A DNA stretch of 64,000 nt, taken from assembly GCF_023213175.1 (NCBI RefSeq), contig NZ_CP093312.1:1612001-1676000 (forward strand). The letters run 5' to 3'. The notes beneath the pieces were generated by a model. That model was not told the origin of the DNA, did not search any database, and saw only the letters and a list, made by a program, of their open reading frames with translations. Both the position numbers and the translations under genes were made by a program. The DNA comes from Sulfurovum sp. XGS-02 (GTDB lineage: Bacteria; Campylobacterota; Campylobacteria; Campylobacterales; Sulfurovaceae). The first letter of the stretch is position 1, and every line of letters begins with the position of its first letter. Of this stretch, positions 37,397 to 46,847 are shown in pieces.

Positions 37397-38200
37397 CTAC
37401 TCCATTCTTAACTGCAACTCTTTCTCAAACGCCCATGCTTTTCTGTGTTCCAGCACATCTGCTTTATCTATCACTTCAACCAACATGGACTCTTTATCTT
37501 CCAGCATCATCTCTATCTCTCCCTCCGGAGAGACGAGCATAGTGTCACCATAGAATTTCCATTTGACTTCATTGTCACTGTATTCACCTAAACGGTTTGC
37601 TCTTAGGACATAACATCCATGTAAAAAAGCTTTTGTTTTGATGATCTCTCTCCAACGGTTATGGGAACCGAATGTTGAAGCGGTAGGAAGCAAAACAAGA
37701 TCGACCTTTTTTTCAGTTACCCTTTGCCAGAAATGGTCAAAATGAAGTTCAAATCCGGCCATGACCATCACTTTGAATCCTTTGATATTGAATGTCATAG
37801 GATCTTTGAGTGATGTGATTGGATTGGCAAAAAACTTTTTTTCGTTCCAGTGCGCATAAGGGAGAAGGATTTGCTGTTCATAATACCTTGTGGTCTTAGG
37901 CGTGATCTTCACAATGGTTTTATGATATCCATCTTTTTTGCTCACAATTATAGGTGCAACAAAGACGATATCATACTTTTGTGCAAGATGTTTAAGAAGT
38001 TCTGTATGTTTACGCGTCTGTTCTTTCACCATATTAGGTGACATCGTGGCAAACTCTTTAAAAAAATGATTCAGTACATACTCACCAAGAAGCATCACCT
38101 CTGCATTTCTCTGCTTGGCTTGTTTGAGATAGAACTCAAGCCTTGTTGCATTCATACCCAATGTTGGTAATTGGAGTGCTGCTACAACAAGTTGTGCCAT
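37397..38200 (-). CDS. Nitrilase-superfamily protein lacking catalytic Cys and Lys
   Basis: A 267-residue protein with the carbon-nitrogen hydrolase fold: starts LVVAALQLPTLGMN, has Glu40 in LLGEYV, and ends with the expected GDTMLVSPEGEI strand. Active members need a Glu-Lys-Cys triad. The lysine position (YRKxHL in relatives) reads YYEQQILL. The cysteine position (ICYDxRFPE) reads MAGFELHFDHF with Gly149. It therefore appears catalytically dead or uses other chemistry. It overlaps xseB by one base (TAATG) and shares the metX-xseB transcript. Confidence 0.82.
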   Translation of the reverse strand: MAQLVVAALQLPTLGMNATRLEFYLKQAKQRNAEVMLLGEYVLNHFFKEFATMSPNMVKEQTRKHTELLKHLAQKYDIVFVAPIIVSKKDGYHKTIVKITPKTTRYYEQQILLPYAHWNEKKFFANPITSLKDPMTFNIKGFKVMVMAGFELHFDHFWQRVTEKKVDLVLLPTASTFGSHNRWREIIKTKAFLHGCYVLRANRLGEYSDNEVKWKFYGDTMLVSPEGEIEMMLEDKESMLVEVIDKADVLEHRKAWAFEKELQLRME

Positions 38201-38409
38201 TACAGGGTATCTCCTGTGTTTTGGTTCGCCTGTTCTATCACAGTAATTTTCGTTTTGGCCTCTTCTATCAGTGTTTGTGCCTCTTTGATGTTTTTTAACC
38301 CCTCTTCATACAGCTTGACAGACTCTTCAAGTGTGATCTCAGGGTTCATCAGCTTTTCAAGTAGGGCTTTTGAATGTTCTAACTTCTCTTCAAATGTTTC
38401 GTTTTTCAT
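38200..38409 (-). CDS. xseB: Exodeoxyribonuclease VII small subunit
   Basis: Small subunit of ExoVII, 69 residues. The sequence FEEKLEHSKALLEKLMNPEITLEESVKLYEEG is the standard family core. The start overlaps metX by four bases and the stop overlaps the nitrilase-like gene by one. The large subunit xseA is not nearby. Confidence 0.93.
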   Translation of the reverse strand: MKNETFEEKLEHSKALLEKLMNPEITLEESVKLYEEGLKNIKEAQTLIEEAKTKITVIEQANQNTGDTL

Positions 38410-39500
38410 TGTAATACATCCTTGATATGGTCTTCGAATTTATCCAACTCGACTAAAAAGGCATCATGTCCATAATTGCTCTCAACTTCAAGATAAGTAT
38501 ACTTTTGTCCGTTACGTTCCATCATCTTGGCAATGTGTTCCATCTCACATGGGAAAAAGAGATAATCAGATGAAAAACTGATCAGATGTACATTTGCTTT
38601 GATACGTAAAATAGCCTCATGCAAAGAGTCATATCCACGACTTAAATTGAAGGTATTGATCGCTTTAACTATATATAGGTAGGAGAGCGGATCAAATATA
38701 CGTGAGAAGTTATTGGTATTGTACTCCATGTATCTCTCCACTTCATACCGTCCGAAGAGTTCAAAAAGTCCATCATTATTAACATAATTACGTCCAAACT
38801 TATTATCCATAGAATCCGGTGCCAGGTAAGAGATATGTCCTGCGATACGCCCTATGGCCAATCCATCCAGACCATCTTCTTTAAAAGCATCTCTTTCATA
38901 GTTACCGTGGTTAAATCTTGGATCTCTGCGGATCGCTTCTACCGCCACTTTGTTAAATGCTATGGTCCAAGGTCTTGTAGCGTAGGTTGCTGCAAGAGAA
39001 ATGATATCATCAGAAAAATTCGGGTAATCCACGGCAAACTGCAGTGCCTGCATACCTCCCATAGAACCACCTATGATCGCACGTACATGGTAGATACCCA
39101 ATTGCGAAAGAAGATGCATCTGTGCCCGTACCATATCTTTGATGGTCACTACAGGAAACCGGAGTCTATAAGGATCCTCACTGGGATAGTTGTTGCTCAT
39201 AGGTCCAGTAGAGCCAAAGCACGAACCTATCACATTAGTACAAATCACAAAATATTTGCTGGTATCAACCGCTTTACCGTCACCTATCAGTCCATCCCAC
39301 CAGCCGGCCTTTCGTTCACCTTCATAAGTCCCGGCTGCATGATGGGAACCACTCAGGGCATGACAGACTAAAATAACATTGGATTTATCTTCGTTTAACG
39401 CTCCGTATGTCTCATAGGCGATCTCATACGGTTCTAAGATACGCCCACTTTCTAGATAGAGAGGAGAGCTAAACTGTGCTGTTTTAGTTGTGATTTCCAT
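38406..39500 (-). CDS. metX: Homoserine O-acetyltransferase
   Basis: Acetylates homoserine for methionine synthesis; alpha/beta-hydrolase fold. The 364-residue protein has VILVCHALSGSHHAAG, the nucleophile elbow GGSMGGMQ, and the late Asp and His of the triad in SFSSDYLFFP and NYGHDAF. It forms a pathway with the metY gene upstream, from which it is separated by a 185-base leader. Succinyltransferase activity occurs in some MetX homologues; acetyl is the usual case for this group. Confidence 0.94.
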   Translation of the reverse strand: MEITTKTAQFSSPLYLESGRILEPYEIAYETYGALNEDKSNVILVCHALSGSHHAAGTYEGERKAGWWDGLIGDGKAVDTSKYFVICTNVIGSCFGSTGPMSNNYPSEDPYRLRFPVVTIKDMVRAQMHLLSQLGIYHVRAIIGGSMGGMQALQFAVDYPNFSDDIISLAATYATRPWTIAFNKVAVEAIRRDPRFNHGNYERDAFKEDGLDGLAIGRIAGHISYLAPDSMDNKFGRNYVNNDGLFELFGRYEVERYMEYNTNNFSRIFDPLSYLYIVKAINTFNLSRGYDSLHEAILRIKANVHLISFSSDYLFFPCEMEHIAKMMERNGQKYTYLEVESNYGHDAFLVELDKFEDHIKDVLQ

Positions 39501-39566
39501 AGACTGCTTTTTTATTTATTGAACATTTTTGAGCTAAGTGAAAAAACGATGTTGTCACTATGGCAC

Positions 39567-39617
39567 ACCCATGGGTATACACAAGCGATAACCTCAACTC
39601 TTGGCTCATGCGATGAG
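39567..39617 (-). promoter_or_regulatory. Structured leader of metX
   Basis: Within the 136-base predicted leader are the palindrome ACCCATGGGT (39567-39576) and a hairpin CTCAT-GCG-ATGAG (39605-39617). I do not match it to a known SAM or methionine riboswitch class; it could be a binding site or a structured RNA. Confidence 0.3.
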
Positions 39618-39642
39618 TCACATACAAGCACAATGTCCATTG

Positions 39643-39648
39643 ATTATA
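39643..39648 (-). promoter_or_regulatory. Candidate -10 box for metX
   Basis: TATAAT on the minus strand 143 bases before the metX ATG and 38 bases before the metY stop boundary. It implies that metX can be transcribed separately from metY with a leader of about 136 bases. Confidence 0.5.
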
Positions 39649-39685
39649 TTATTTTGTCGTATTTTATCTAATTTGCGCTTTATAA

Positions 39686-40948
39686 CTATCCAAGTGCTTT
39701 TGCCAAATCATCTATAAGGTCTTGTGTATCTTCTATCCCCACACTCAGTCTCACCAAACCTCCGGGAACACCAGCCTCTTCAAGCTCCTTGGCCGAAAGC
39801 TGTTGATGTGTTGTACTCGCCGGATGCGTGATGATAGACTTACTGTCACCGATGTTGACGACCACGGCAAATATCTCTGTTGCATCTGCGATACTCTGTG
39901 CCAACTCTTTACTCTCTACCTCAAATGAAAGAAGACCACTGGCCATCCCCTCTTTAAAGTACTTTTGAACAAGCGGGTTTTGGGTACTGGACTTTAGACC
40001 AGGGTAATTGACCTTTTTTACCTTGGGATGTGCTTCCAAAAACTCAGCGATAGCCAATGCTGAAGCAGAGTGCTGCTTCATACGAAGTGGTAAGGTCTCC
40101 AGCCCCTGAATATACAACCATGAATTAAAAGGTGACGGTGCGGCACCCAGGTCACGAAGCAGTGCCAAACGTGTTCTAAGTGTAAAGAGCGGCAGTGGTA
40201 CATCAGAGTATACAAGTCCATGATAACTTGCATCCGGCTCATTAAAGTGAGCGTAACGTGCATTTCCTTTGATCTTCTCTACAAGATTGTGACGCTCTAC
40301 GATAACACCACCGATCGCCAGTCCCTGACCTGTCGTATATTTACTTGCAGAGTGTACTGTGATATCTACACCATGCTCTAACGGTTTACATAAAATAGGG
40401 GTAGCAACCGTATTATCCACACACGTTAAAACACCATGCTTATCGGCAATCGCCACAATCGCATCAAAATCAGCCACATCGATACTCGGATTTGTAATAC
40501 TCTCAAAAAGTATGATCTTTGTTCTCTCATCTACCAGTGCTTCGATCTCTGAGGGATTTCTTACATCAAAATAACGTGTCTCAATACCAAAACGTTTGAT
40601 CGTATGTCCGGTCAGTGTTGTCGTTCCACCATATACTTGTTTTGCTACGATGATATTATCACCCGCTTCAGCCACATTTGCAATAGCATAAAAGATCGCT
40701 GACATACCAGAAGCAGTGCCGATCGCAGCTACCCCACCTTCGAGTGCTGCAAAACGTTTTTCAAAGACATCTGTAGTAGGGTTCATCAATCTTGAATAGA
40801 TATTTCCAAGCTCTTTCAGTGCAAAGAGGTTCGCTGCATGTTCTGTATCTCTAAACTCATAGGCTGTACTTTGGTAAATAGGTACTGCCATAGTCCCTTG
40901 TGCATCTTTCTCATATCCTGCATGGACGGCCAGTGTTTGTTCGTGCAT
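39686..40948 (-). CDS. metY: O-acetylhomoserine sulfhydrylase
   Basis: PLP enzyme that joins O-acetylhomoserine with sulfide to give homocysteine. The 420-residue protein has the PLP-lysine motif SASKYTTGQGLAIGG, the phosphate-binding TASGMSAIFYAI and the C-terminal SIGLEH-like LSVGIEDTQDLIDDL. Length (about 420) and the paired metX favour MetY over cystathionine gamma-synthase (about 380). With metH in the same window it would complete methionine synthesis. A TATAAT and AAGGA precede the ATG. Confidence 0.93.
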   Translation of the reverse strand: MHEQTLAVHAGYEKDAQGTMAVPIYQSTAYEFRDTEHAANLFALKELGNIYSRLMNPTTDVFEKRFAALEGGVAAIGTASGMSAIFYAIANVAEAGDNIIVAKQVYGGTTTLTGHTIKRFGIETRYFDVRNPSEIEALVDERTKIILFESITNPSIDVADFDAIVAIADKHGVLTCVDNTVATPILCKPLEHGVDITVHSASKYTTGQGLAIGGVIVERHNLVEKIKGNARYAHFNEPDASYHGLVYSDVPLPLFTLRTRLALLRDLGAAPSPFNSWLYIQGLETLPLRMKQHSASALAIAEFLEAHPKVKKVNYPGLKSSTQNPLVQKYFKEGMASGLLSFEVESKELAQSIADATEIFAVVVNIGDSKSIITHPASTTHQQLSAKELEEAGVPGGLVRLSVGIEDTQDLIDDLAKALG

Positions 40949-40977
40949 TACAATTCCTTATTTCATTATATAGGTAA

Positions 40978-40983
40978 ATTATA
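40978..40983 (-). promoter_or_regulatory. Candidate -10 box for metY
   Basis: TATAAT on the minus strand 29 bases before the metY ATG. A second TATAAT at 40965-40970 is closer to the start and less likely. A short hairpin CCGTAT-CAC-ATACGG near 41050-41064 lies between it and guaB and may end the guaB transcript. Confidence 0.5.
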
Positions 40984-41084
40984 GCTTGTGCTTGCTTGAA
41001 GAGAGGATTAATTGGAAGAAAAGATATCGTATTTATAAATGAAAGGAATCCCCGTATCACATACGGAGAGTTTGGTAAGAATCT

Positions 41085-42530
41085 TTAAGAAGAGTAGTTT
41101 GGAGATTCTTTAGTGATCGTTACATCATGTACATGAGATTCTTTCAGTCCTGCAGAGGTAATTTCAACAAATTCCGCTTTTTCCCAGAATACTTTGATCG
41201 ATTCCGAACCGCAGTATCCCATAGATGAACGGAGTCCCCCTACCATTTGATGTACAACATCTGCCATACGTCCTCTGTAAGGTACACGTCCTTCGATCCC
41301 TTCTGGTACCAGTTTATCTGCTGCGGTACCTTCCTGGAAGTAACGGTCTGTACTTCCTTTGGTCATCGCACCGATACTTCCCATACCTCTGTACTCTTTA
41401 AACTGTCTTCCGTTGAAGAGGATCATATCTCCCGGTGCTTCGTATGTTCCTGCAAGTGCAGAACCCAACATCACCGAGCTGGCACCTACAGCCAAGGCTT
41501 TTGCTACATCACCAGAGTATTTAATACCACCATCAGCCACTACTGGTACACCCGCTTTGTTTGCCACTGCTGCTACTTCATCAATCGCAGAGATCTGAGG
41601 TACCCCCACACCTGCAACGATACGTGTCGTACAGATAGACCCAGGCCCGATACCTACTTTGACTGCGTCAGCACCTGCATCTATAAGATCTTGTGCTCCT
41701 TCAGCAGTGGCAATATTTCCTGCGATCACATCGACATCCAATGTTTTTTTAATGAGTTTCAGTGTATCAATGATACCTTGTGAGTGCCCGTGCGCCGAGT
41801 CAAGTACTATCACATCCACACCTGCTTCTACCAGTGCCGTCGCACGATCAATCTGACCTACGCCTATCGCCCCACCTACTCTTAAACGTCCATGCTCATC
41901 CTTATTGGCATTAGGGAACTTCTCTTTTTTCTCGATATCTTTAATGGTCACAAGCCCCTGAAGTACACCATTATCATCTACAAGCGGCAGTTTTTCGATC
42001 TTATGTTCCTGAAGTACTTTTGCTGCTTCATCCAATGTAATACCTACTTTTGCTGTCACCAAAGGTGCTTTGGTCATCACATCAGCGATGCTTAAACTCA
42101 TATCCGTGATAAAACGCATATCACGGTTTGTGATGATCCCCAGAAGTTTCAACTCATCATCCACTACCGGTACACCGGAGATCTTATATTCGCCCATCAA
42201 AGCATCCGCATCTGCCACCGTTTTATCCGGACCTATAAAAATAGGATCAATAATAATACCACTCTCAGACTTCTTAACTTTCGTGATCTGCTTTGCCTGT
42301 GTTTCAATATCCATATTTTTATGAATGATACCGATACCACCCAAGTGTGCCATAGCGATCGCTGCTTTGTACTCAGTTACCGTATCCATCGCTGCTGAAA
42401 CAATAGGTGTATTCAGTGTTACACGTTTCGTCAAATTACTTTTTAAACAAACTTCTTTAGGAAGTACAACTGAATGTTGTGGTACTAGTAATACATCTTC
42501 AAATGTTAATGCTCTTTTTTTAATTCTCAT
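41085..42530 (-). CDS. guaB: Inosine-5'-monophosphate dehydrogenase
   Basis: Oxidises IMP to XMP, the committed step to GMP. The 481-residue protein has the TIM barrel interrupted by two CBS domains (about residues 95-205). The catalytic loop is [11 protein letters not shown], with its Cys, and the flap contains RYFQEG. C-terminal [12 protein letters not shown] is typical. It follows gatA by 17 bases in a gatA-guaB order that I would expect to be cotranscribed with ileS. Confidence 0.97.
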   Translation of the reverse strand: MRIKKRALTFEDVLLVPQHSVVLPKEVCLKSNLTKRVTLNTPIVSAAMDTVTEYKAAIAMAHLGGIGIIHKNMDIETQAKQITKVKKSESGIIIDPIFIGPDKTVADADALMGEYKISGVPVVDDELKLLGIITNRDMRFITDMSLSIADVMTKAPLVTAKVGITLDEAAKVLQEHKIEKLPLVDDNGVLQGLVTIKDIEKKEKFPNANKDEHGRLRVGGAIGVGQIDRATALVEAGVDVIVLDSAHGHSQGIIDTLKLIKKTLDVDVIAGNIATAEGAQDLIDAGADAVKVGIGPGSICTTRIVAGVGVPQISAIDEVAAVANKAGVPVVADGGIKYSGDVAKALAVGASSVMLGSALAGTYEAPGDMILFNGRQFKEYRGMGSIGAMTKGSTDRYFQEGTAADKLVPEGIEGRVPYRGRMADVVHQMVGGLRSSMGYCGSESIKVFWEKAEFVEITSAGLKESHVHDVTITKESPNYSS

Positions 42531-42547
42531 TTTTTTATTTCCTTCGT

Positions 42548-43891
42548 TTATTTAATATAGTTTACAGCTTTTTCCATGCTTGCAGCACCGTCAAAAAGTG
42601 TTTTTTCGTTAAATGCTTTAGCAATGAGTTGTAACCCTATAGGCATCCCCTCATCATTTTTAGCAACTGGTAGTGAAATGGCAGGAAGTCCTGCAAGGTT
42701 GATCGCAATAGTATACATATCACTCTTGTACATTTCAAGCGGGTCTTCAGATGATCCTATCTTCGGTGCAACAGATGGTGCAACCGGAGAGAGTATAAGA
42801 TCAGCCTCTTCAAAAATAGCATTGAACTCATCTCTGATAAGGTGTCTTACCTTTTGTGCTTTGACATAGTATGCATCGTAATAACCTGATGAAAGGACAA
42901 AGTTACCAAGCAGGATACGTCTCTTCACCTCTTCTCCAAAGCCTTCGGAGCGTGTATGGTAAAAAAGTTCTTCCGTCGTTTTTGATTCTGCTCTTGTTCC
43001 GTAACGTACCCCGTCAAAACGTGCAAGGTTCGTTGCTGCTTCTGCCGTGGCCAAAATATAATAGGTCGCGATATCATACTTTGTGTTTTGCATATTTTTA
43101 TGTACGATCGTATGGCCTGCCTCTTCAAGCACCTTGACTGTATGGGCATAGGCTTTTTGTGTATCTTCATCTGCTTCAGAGATGTAGTTGTCGATCACTG
43201 CGATCGTCAGTTTTACATCTGTGTTGATGTTGTTAGCGATATCTTCTATCTCAAAATCTGCTGACGTCGAGTCTTTTTCATCATGTCCTTTGATCGCATC
43301 ATACAAAATCGCTGCATCTTCAACATTCTGAGTGATGGGACCTATCTGGTCAAGAGAAGAAGCATAGGCAGCCAGCCCAAAACGGCTCACTCTTCCATAG
43401 GTCGGTTTCATTCCTACTACACCACAATAGGCTGCCGGCTGTCTGATAGATCCGCCTGTATCTGATCCGAGTGCAGCAATAGCAATACCTCCGGCAACAG
43501 CTGCAGCTGACCCACCCGAAGATCCTCCAGGCACACGGTCTGTACCATGTGGATTCTTCGTAGGTCCATAAAAAGAGCTCTCCGTGGTTGAGCCCATTGC
43601 GAACTCATCCATATTGGCTCTACCGAATGCCATCATCCCTTTAGATTTAAGGTTAGTGATAGCTGTCGCTTCATAAGGAGCAATATACCCCTGAAGAATT
43701 TTAGATGCTGAAGTCACAGACCACCCTTTAACTTGAATGTTATCTTTGATAAGGATCGGTACACCCTCACCTGAACTTTCAAACCCTACATAGGCATTGA
43801 GTCCGCTCTCTTTGGCTTTGACTTCAAGTTGTGCTTTTATCTCTTCTAATTCTTCATTAGATTTTGTTAGCGCTTCTTTTAGTGTTATCAC
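42548..43891 (-). CDS. gatA: Aspartyl/glutamyl-tRNA amidotransferase subunit A
   Basis: Amidase subunit of GatCAB that converts mischarged Glu-tRNA-Gln and Asp-tRNA-Asn. The Ser-cisSer-Lys triad is visible: Lys49 in PILIKDNI, Ser124 in PGGSSGGSA and Ser148 in SDTGGSIRQ. At 447 residues it is slightly shorter than the usual 480 but keeps the whole core. The start is a GTG at 43891 that overlaps the stop of a 41-codon ORF upstream (GTGA). Confidence 0.95.
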   Translation of the reverse strand: MITLKEALTKSNEELEEIKAQLEVKAKESGLNAYVGFESSGEGVPILIKDNIQVKGWSVTSASKILQGYIAPYEATAITNLKSKGMMAFGRANMDEFAMGSTTESSFYGPTKNPHGTDRVPGGSSGGSAAAVAGGIAIAALGSDTGGSIRQPAAYCGVVGMKPTYGRVSRFGLAAYASSLDQIGPITQNVEDAAILYDAIKGHDEKDSTSADFEIEDIANNINTDVKLTIAVIDNYISEADEDTQKAYAHTVKVLEEAGHTIVHKNMQNTKYDIATYYILATAEAATNLARFDGVRYGTRAESKTTEELFYHTRSEGFGEEVKRRILLGNFVLSSGYYDAYYVKAQKVRHLIRDEFNAIFEEADLILSPVAPSVAPKIGSSEDPLEMYKSDMYTIAINLAGLPAISLPVAKNDEGMPIGLQLIAKAFNEKTLFDGAASMEKAVNYIK

Positions 43892-44013
43892 GAATTGCTT
43901 CCTTTTCTCTTATAATATTCTACGACTGCCAAACCTATCCCCACCAATCCAAAGATGAAAACGATCGAACCGATGATCACCTCCATCTGTATGGGTTGAG
44001 ACATATCAAACAT
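43888..44013 (-). CDS. 41-residue single-span membrane microprotein
   Basis: A small ORF precisely filling the ileS-gatA gap. Its ATG shares one base with the ileS stop (TAATG) and its TGA overlaps the gatA GTG (GTGA), so it appears translationally coupled on both sides. The peptide has a short polar N-terminus ([12 protein letters not shown]), a membrane segment ([19 protein letters not shown]) and a basic tail ([10 protein letters not shown]), giving an N-out/C-in prediction. A potential ribosome-binding region is inside ileS. No family is recognised. The exact packing and membrane pattern argue for a real gene. Confidence 0.72.
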   Translation of the reverse strand: MFDMSQPIQMEVIIGSIVFIFGLVGIGLAVVEYYKRKGSNS

Positions 44014-46766
44014 TAGGCAACGACCTTTGCACATCTCTCACAGGCACACTCATCACTGCTGCTTGTAAATCTCCAACATCTCGGACATTTTGAAGCGGTT
44101 GCTTTATGTACCGTATACGTTGAACCATCTACTTCGAAAGAAGCAACCTGCTCACCCTCACTGCTTGATTTCATCGCTGAAACCACAAACCAGTCTTCAA
44201 GGTCTTTACTGTCATTAATCGCAAACTTACTTATATCTCCTGCGATCTCCACTTCAAGCGTCGATTTCATCAATTTCTCTTTTTTGAGTTTGTCTACCGC
44301 CTCAGAGAATTTTTCACGTGCCGTGATAAGTATAGTATCATCAAAACTTGCCTCAACTGTTGGTACTGCAACATATACAAGATCAAATACATTCTCCATT
44401 CCATCTTTGAAAAGTGCCGGTGCATACTCCAGGATCTCATCTGCCGTATAGGTCAATACAGGAGCAACAAGTCCCAACATCGCTTTGGCAATATGTGCCA
44501 TGGCAGACTGTGTGGCTCTTCTGACAGGATCATTTTTATCTTCACAATAGAGTCTGTCTTTCGTGATATCCATATAGATACCTGAAAGCTCATTGGTGAT
44601 AAAGTGGTTCAGTGTTGCAAACCCTCTAAGGAAATCATAGGCATCAAATGAGCTTTTGACCGATGCAAATACCTCTGCTGCCTTAGTGAGGATCCATCTG
44701 TCCAATTCACCATAGGCATCATTGGCCACATAGTTTTCAAGATCATCCACATTTGCAAGTAGGAACCTGAATGTATTTCTTATCTTTCTATACTGTTCAG
44801 CTGTCTGTTTCAAAATATTGTCAGAGATCTTCAAGTCTGACTGATAATCTGAAAGCGCTACCCAGAGTCTCAGAATTTCAGAACCATACTCTTTGACAAC
44901 TTTGTCCGGAGCGACAACGTTACCTTTGGACTTGGACATCTTCTCACCCTTCTCATCCACAGTAAAGCCATGCGTGATCAGTGTTTTATACGGAGACACT
45001 TCATTCACTGCTGCTGAAAGCAATAGTGAAGACTGGAACCACCCTCTATGCTGGTCACTTCCTTCGATATACAGGGATGCAGGGTATTCACCCGCATCAT
45101 AATTTCCGCTTTTGATCACAGAATTCCAGGTCGAACCTGAGTCAAACCATACATCCAGGATATCATTGATCTTTTCGAGATCATCAGCATTGTAACCTGA
45201 GTTCTCTGGAAGAAGCTCTTCGATACTCATAGAGTACCAGGCATCTGCCCCCTGCGCATCAAAAAGCGTAGCCACATGGTCCAATACCTTTACATCGAAG
45301 ATCACCTCTTTGGTACTCTTGTTTCTAAAGAATGCGATAGGCACTCCCCAAGAACGCTGACGAGAGATACACCAGTCAGGTCTTCCTTCGATCATCGGCT
45401 TGAGACGGTTTTTAGATGTTTTAGGATAAAAATCCACACCTTCGATCGCATGAAGTGCTGTATCTCTAAGAGACTCTTTGGCACCTTTAGCTGTATCATC
45501 TATGGAGATGAACCATTGGTTCGTTGCTCTATAGATCAGCGGTTTTTTTGTTCTCCAACAGTGTGGATAGGAGTGAACGAATTTACTTTGTTTTAACAAT
45601 GCATCACCCAGGATCTCCAAGATAGGCTCATTGGCTTTAAAGATATGCATCCCCACAAACTCGTCTGGATTAGGAAGTAGGTTTAATCCTTTGACACTCT
45701 CATCATAACATCCGCGCTCATCGACAGGCATCACCACTTCAAGGCCATACTTCAATCCTACTTTGTAGTCATCTTCACCATGTCCGGGAGCGGTATGTAC
45801 ACATCCGGTACCGCCGTCCATCAGTACATGGTCACCAAGGACCACGGTAGAAGTACGACCGTTTACAGGGTTTATCGCCAAAAGATTTTCCATCTCTTTG
45901 GCTGCGATCTTTCTATTTGCATGTCCTGAGACCACACCCTCTTCTATCATCGCTTCATGACGAGCCTCTGCTACGATATGCCCATCATCGGTCAAGACAT
46001 ACATCTCGTCAGGATTCAGAGAGATACCTGTATTCGCCGGCAGTGTCCAAGGCGTGGTGGTCCAGATCACAAGACCGGCTTTACCTTCTAGTCCCAGCTT
46101 CTCTTTGGCTGCATCGCTGAGTTCAAAGTGTACATAGATAGAGTAGTCTTCTTTATCTTCATACTCTACTTCTGCATCCGCAAGTGCAGTTCTCGCAGCC
46201 CATGACCAGAAAATAGGTTTATGTCTTTCGACCAAGAGACCTTTTTGTGCTACTTCGCAAAGTGTTCTATAAATGTTTGCTTCAAATTTAAAATCCATCG
46301 TTACATAAGGATTTTCCCAATCTGCAATGACACCCAAAGCTTTAAATCCGTCTCTTTGTATATCTACAAACTTTTCAGCATGTGCACGGCAAAGCTCTCT
46401 GAACTTCTCTGTAGGCATTGCTTCCTTCTTGCTTTTGCCCAGTTTCTCTTCAACTTTCTGTTCGATCGGAAGACCATGACAATCCCAGCCCGGAGTCATA
46501 CGCACCGCTTTGCCTTGAAAATAGTTATATTTTAAGATGATATCTTTGAGTATTTTGTTCAGTGCATGTCCAATGTGAATGTCGCCGTTGGCATACGGAG
46601 GTCCATCATGAAGTGTAAACATTTCAGCACCTGCGCGTTTTGTTTTCATCTGCTCATAAATATCGGCATCAAACCATGCATTGTACTTTTTAGGTTCATT
46701 GTTTGGAAGATTTCCACGCATTGGAAAATCGGTTTTTGGGAGGAGAAGTGTGTCTTTAAAATCCAT
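44013..46766 (-). CDS. ileS: Isoleucyl-tRNA synthetase
   Basis: Class I synthetase charging tRNA-Ile, 917 residues. HIGH lies at 64-67 (GDIHIGHALNK) and KMSKS in EKGEKMSKSKGN. The editing domain contains GLVIWTTTPWTLPANT. The C-terminal zinc knuckle is CPRCWRFTSSSDECACERC. Length is in the normal bacterial range. It has its own divergent promoter facing the pncC-type gene. Confidence 0.97.
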   Translation of the reverse strand: MDFKDTLLLPKTDFPMRGNLPNNEPKKYNAWFDADIYEQMKTKRAGAEMFTLHDGPPYANGDIHIGHALNKILKDIILKYNYFQGKAVRMTPGWDCHGLPIEQKVEEKLGKSKKEAMPTEKFRELCRAHAEKFVDIQRDGFKALGVIADWENPYVTMDFKFEANIYRTLCEVAQKGLLVERHKPIFWSWAARTALADAEVEYEDKEDYSIYVHFELSDAAKEKLGLEGKAGLVIWTTTPWTLPANTGISLNPDEMYVLTDDGHIVAEARHEAMIEEGVVSGHANRKIAAKEMENLLAINPVNGRTSTVVLGDHVLMDGGTGCVHTAPGHGEDDYKVGLKYGLEVVMPVDERGCYDESVKGLNLLPNPDEFVGMHIFKANEPILEILGDALLKQSKFVHSYPHCWRTKKPLIYRATNQWFISIDDTAKGAKESLRDTALHAIEGVDFYPKTSKNRLKPMIEGRPDWCISRQRSWGVPIAFFRNKSTKEVIFDVKVLDHVATLFDAQGADAWYSMSIEELLPENSGYNADDLEKINDILDVWFDSGSTWNSVIKSGNYDAGEYPASLYIEGSDQHRGWFQSSLLLSAAVNEVSPYKTLITHGFTVDEKGEKMSKSKGNVVAPDKVVKEYGSEILRLWVALSDYQSDLKISDNILKQTAEQYRKIRNTFRFLLANVDDLENYVANDAYGELDRWILTKAAEVFASVKSSFDAYDFLRGFATLNHFITNELSGIYMDITKDRLYCEDKNDPVRRATQSAMAHIAKAMLGLVAPVLTYTADEILEYAPALFKDGMENVFDLVYVAVPTVEASFDDTILITAREKFSEAVDKLKKEKLMKSTLEVEIAGDISKFAINDSKDLEDWFVVSAMKSSSEGEQVASFEVDGSTYTVHKATASKCPRCWRFTSSSDECACERCAKVVA

Positions 46767-46800
46767 GTTTGATAATACCTTAGTCTTATATTATCCCGTG

Positions 46801-46841
46801 ATTGTATCCAAAAGAGCATTAGAAGCTACTTTTGATACAAT
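46801..46841. promoter_or_regulatory. Symmetric divergent promoter pair for ileS and the pncC-type gene
   Basis: TACAAT on the minus strand (46801-46806) and TACAAT on the plus strand (46836-46841) sit in inverted arms. CTTTTGGATACAAT faces CTTTTGATACAAT, the arms being identical apart from one inserted base. The plus-strand -10 box ends only six bases before the pncC-type ATG. Confidence 0.55.
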
Positions 46842-46847
46842 TATCTT

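Noticed and set aside
38835-39371. 178-residue open frame opposite metX
   Set aside because: Antisense to conserved metX motifs, composition rich in Cys, His and Arg as usual for shadows.
39501-39648. Known SAM riboswitch upstream of metX
   Set aside because: I could not match conserved cores of SAM-I, SAM-II or SAM-IV; retained only as an unassigned structured leader.
41247-41783. 178-residue Cys-rich open frame opposite guaB
   Set aside because: Mirror of a conserved guaB region; no independent start signals.
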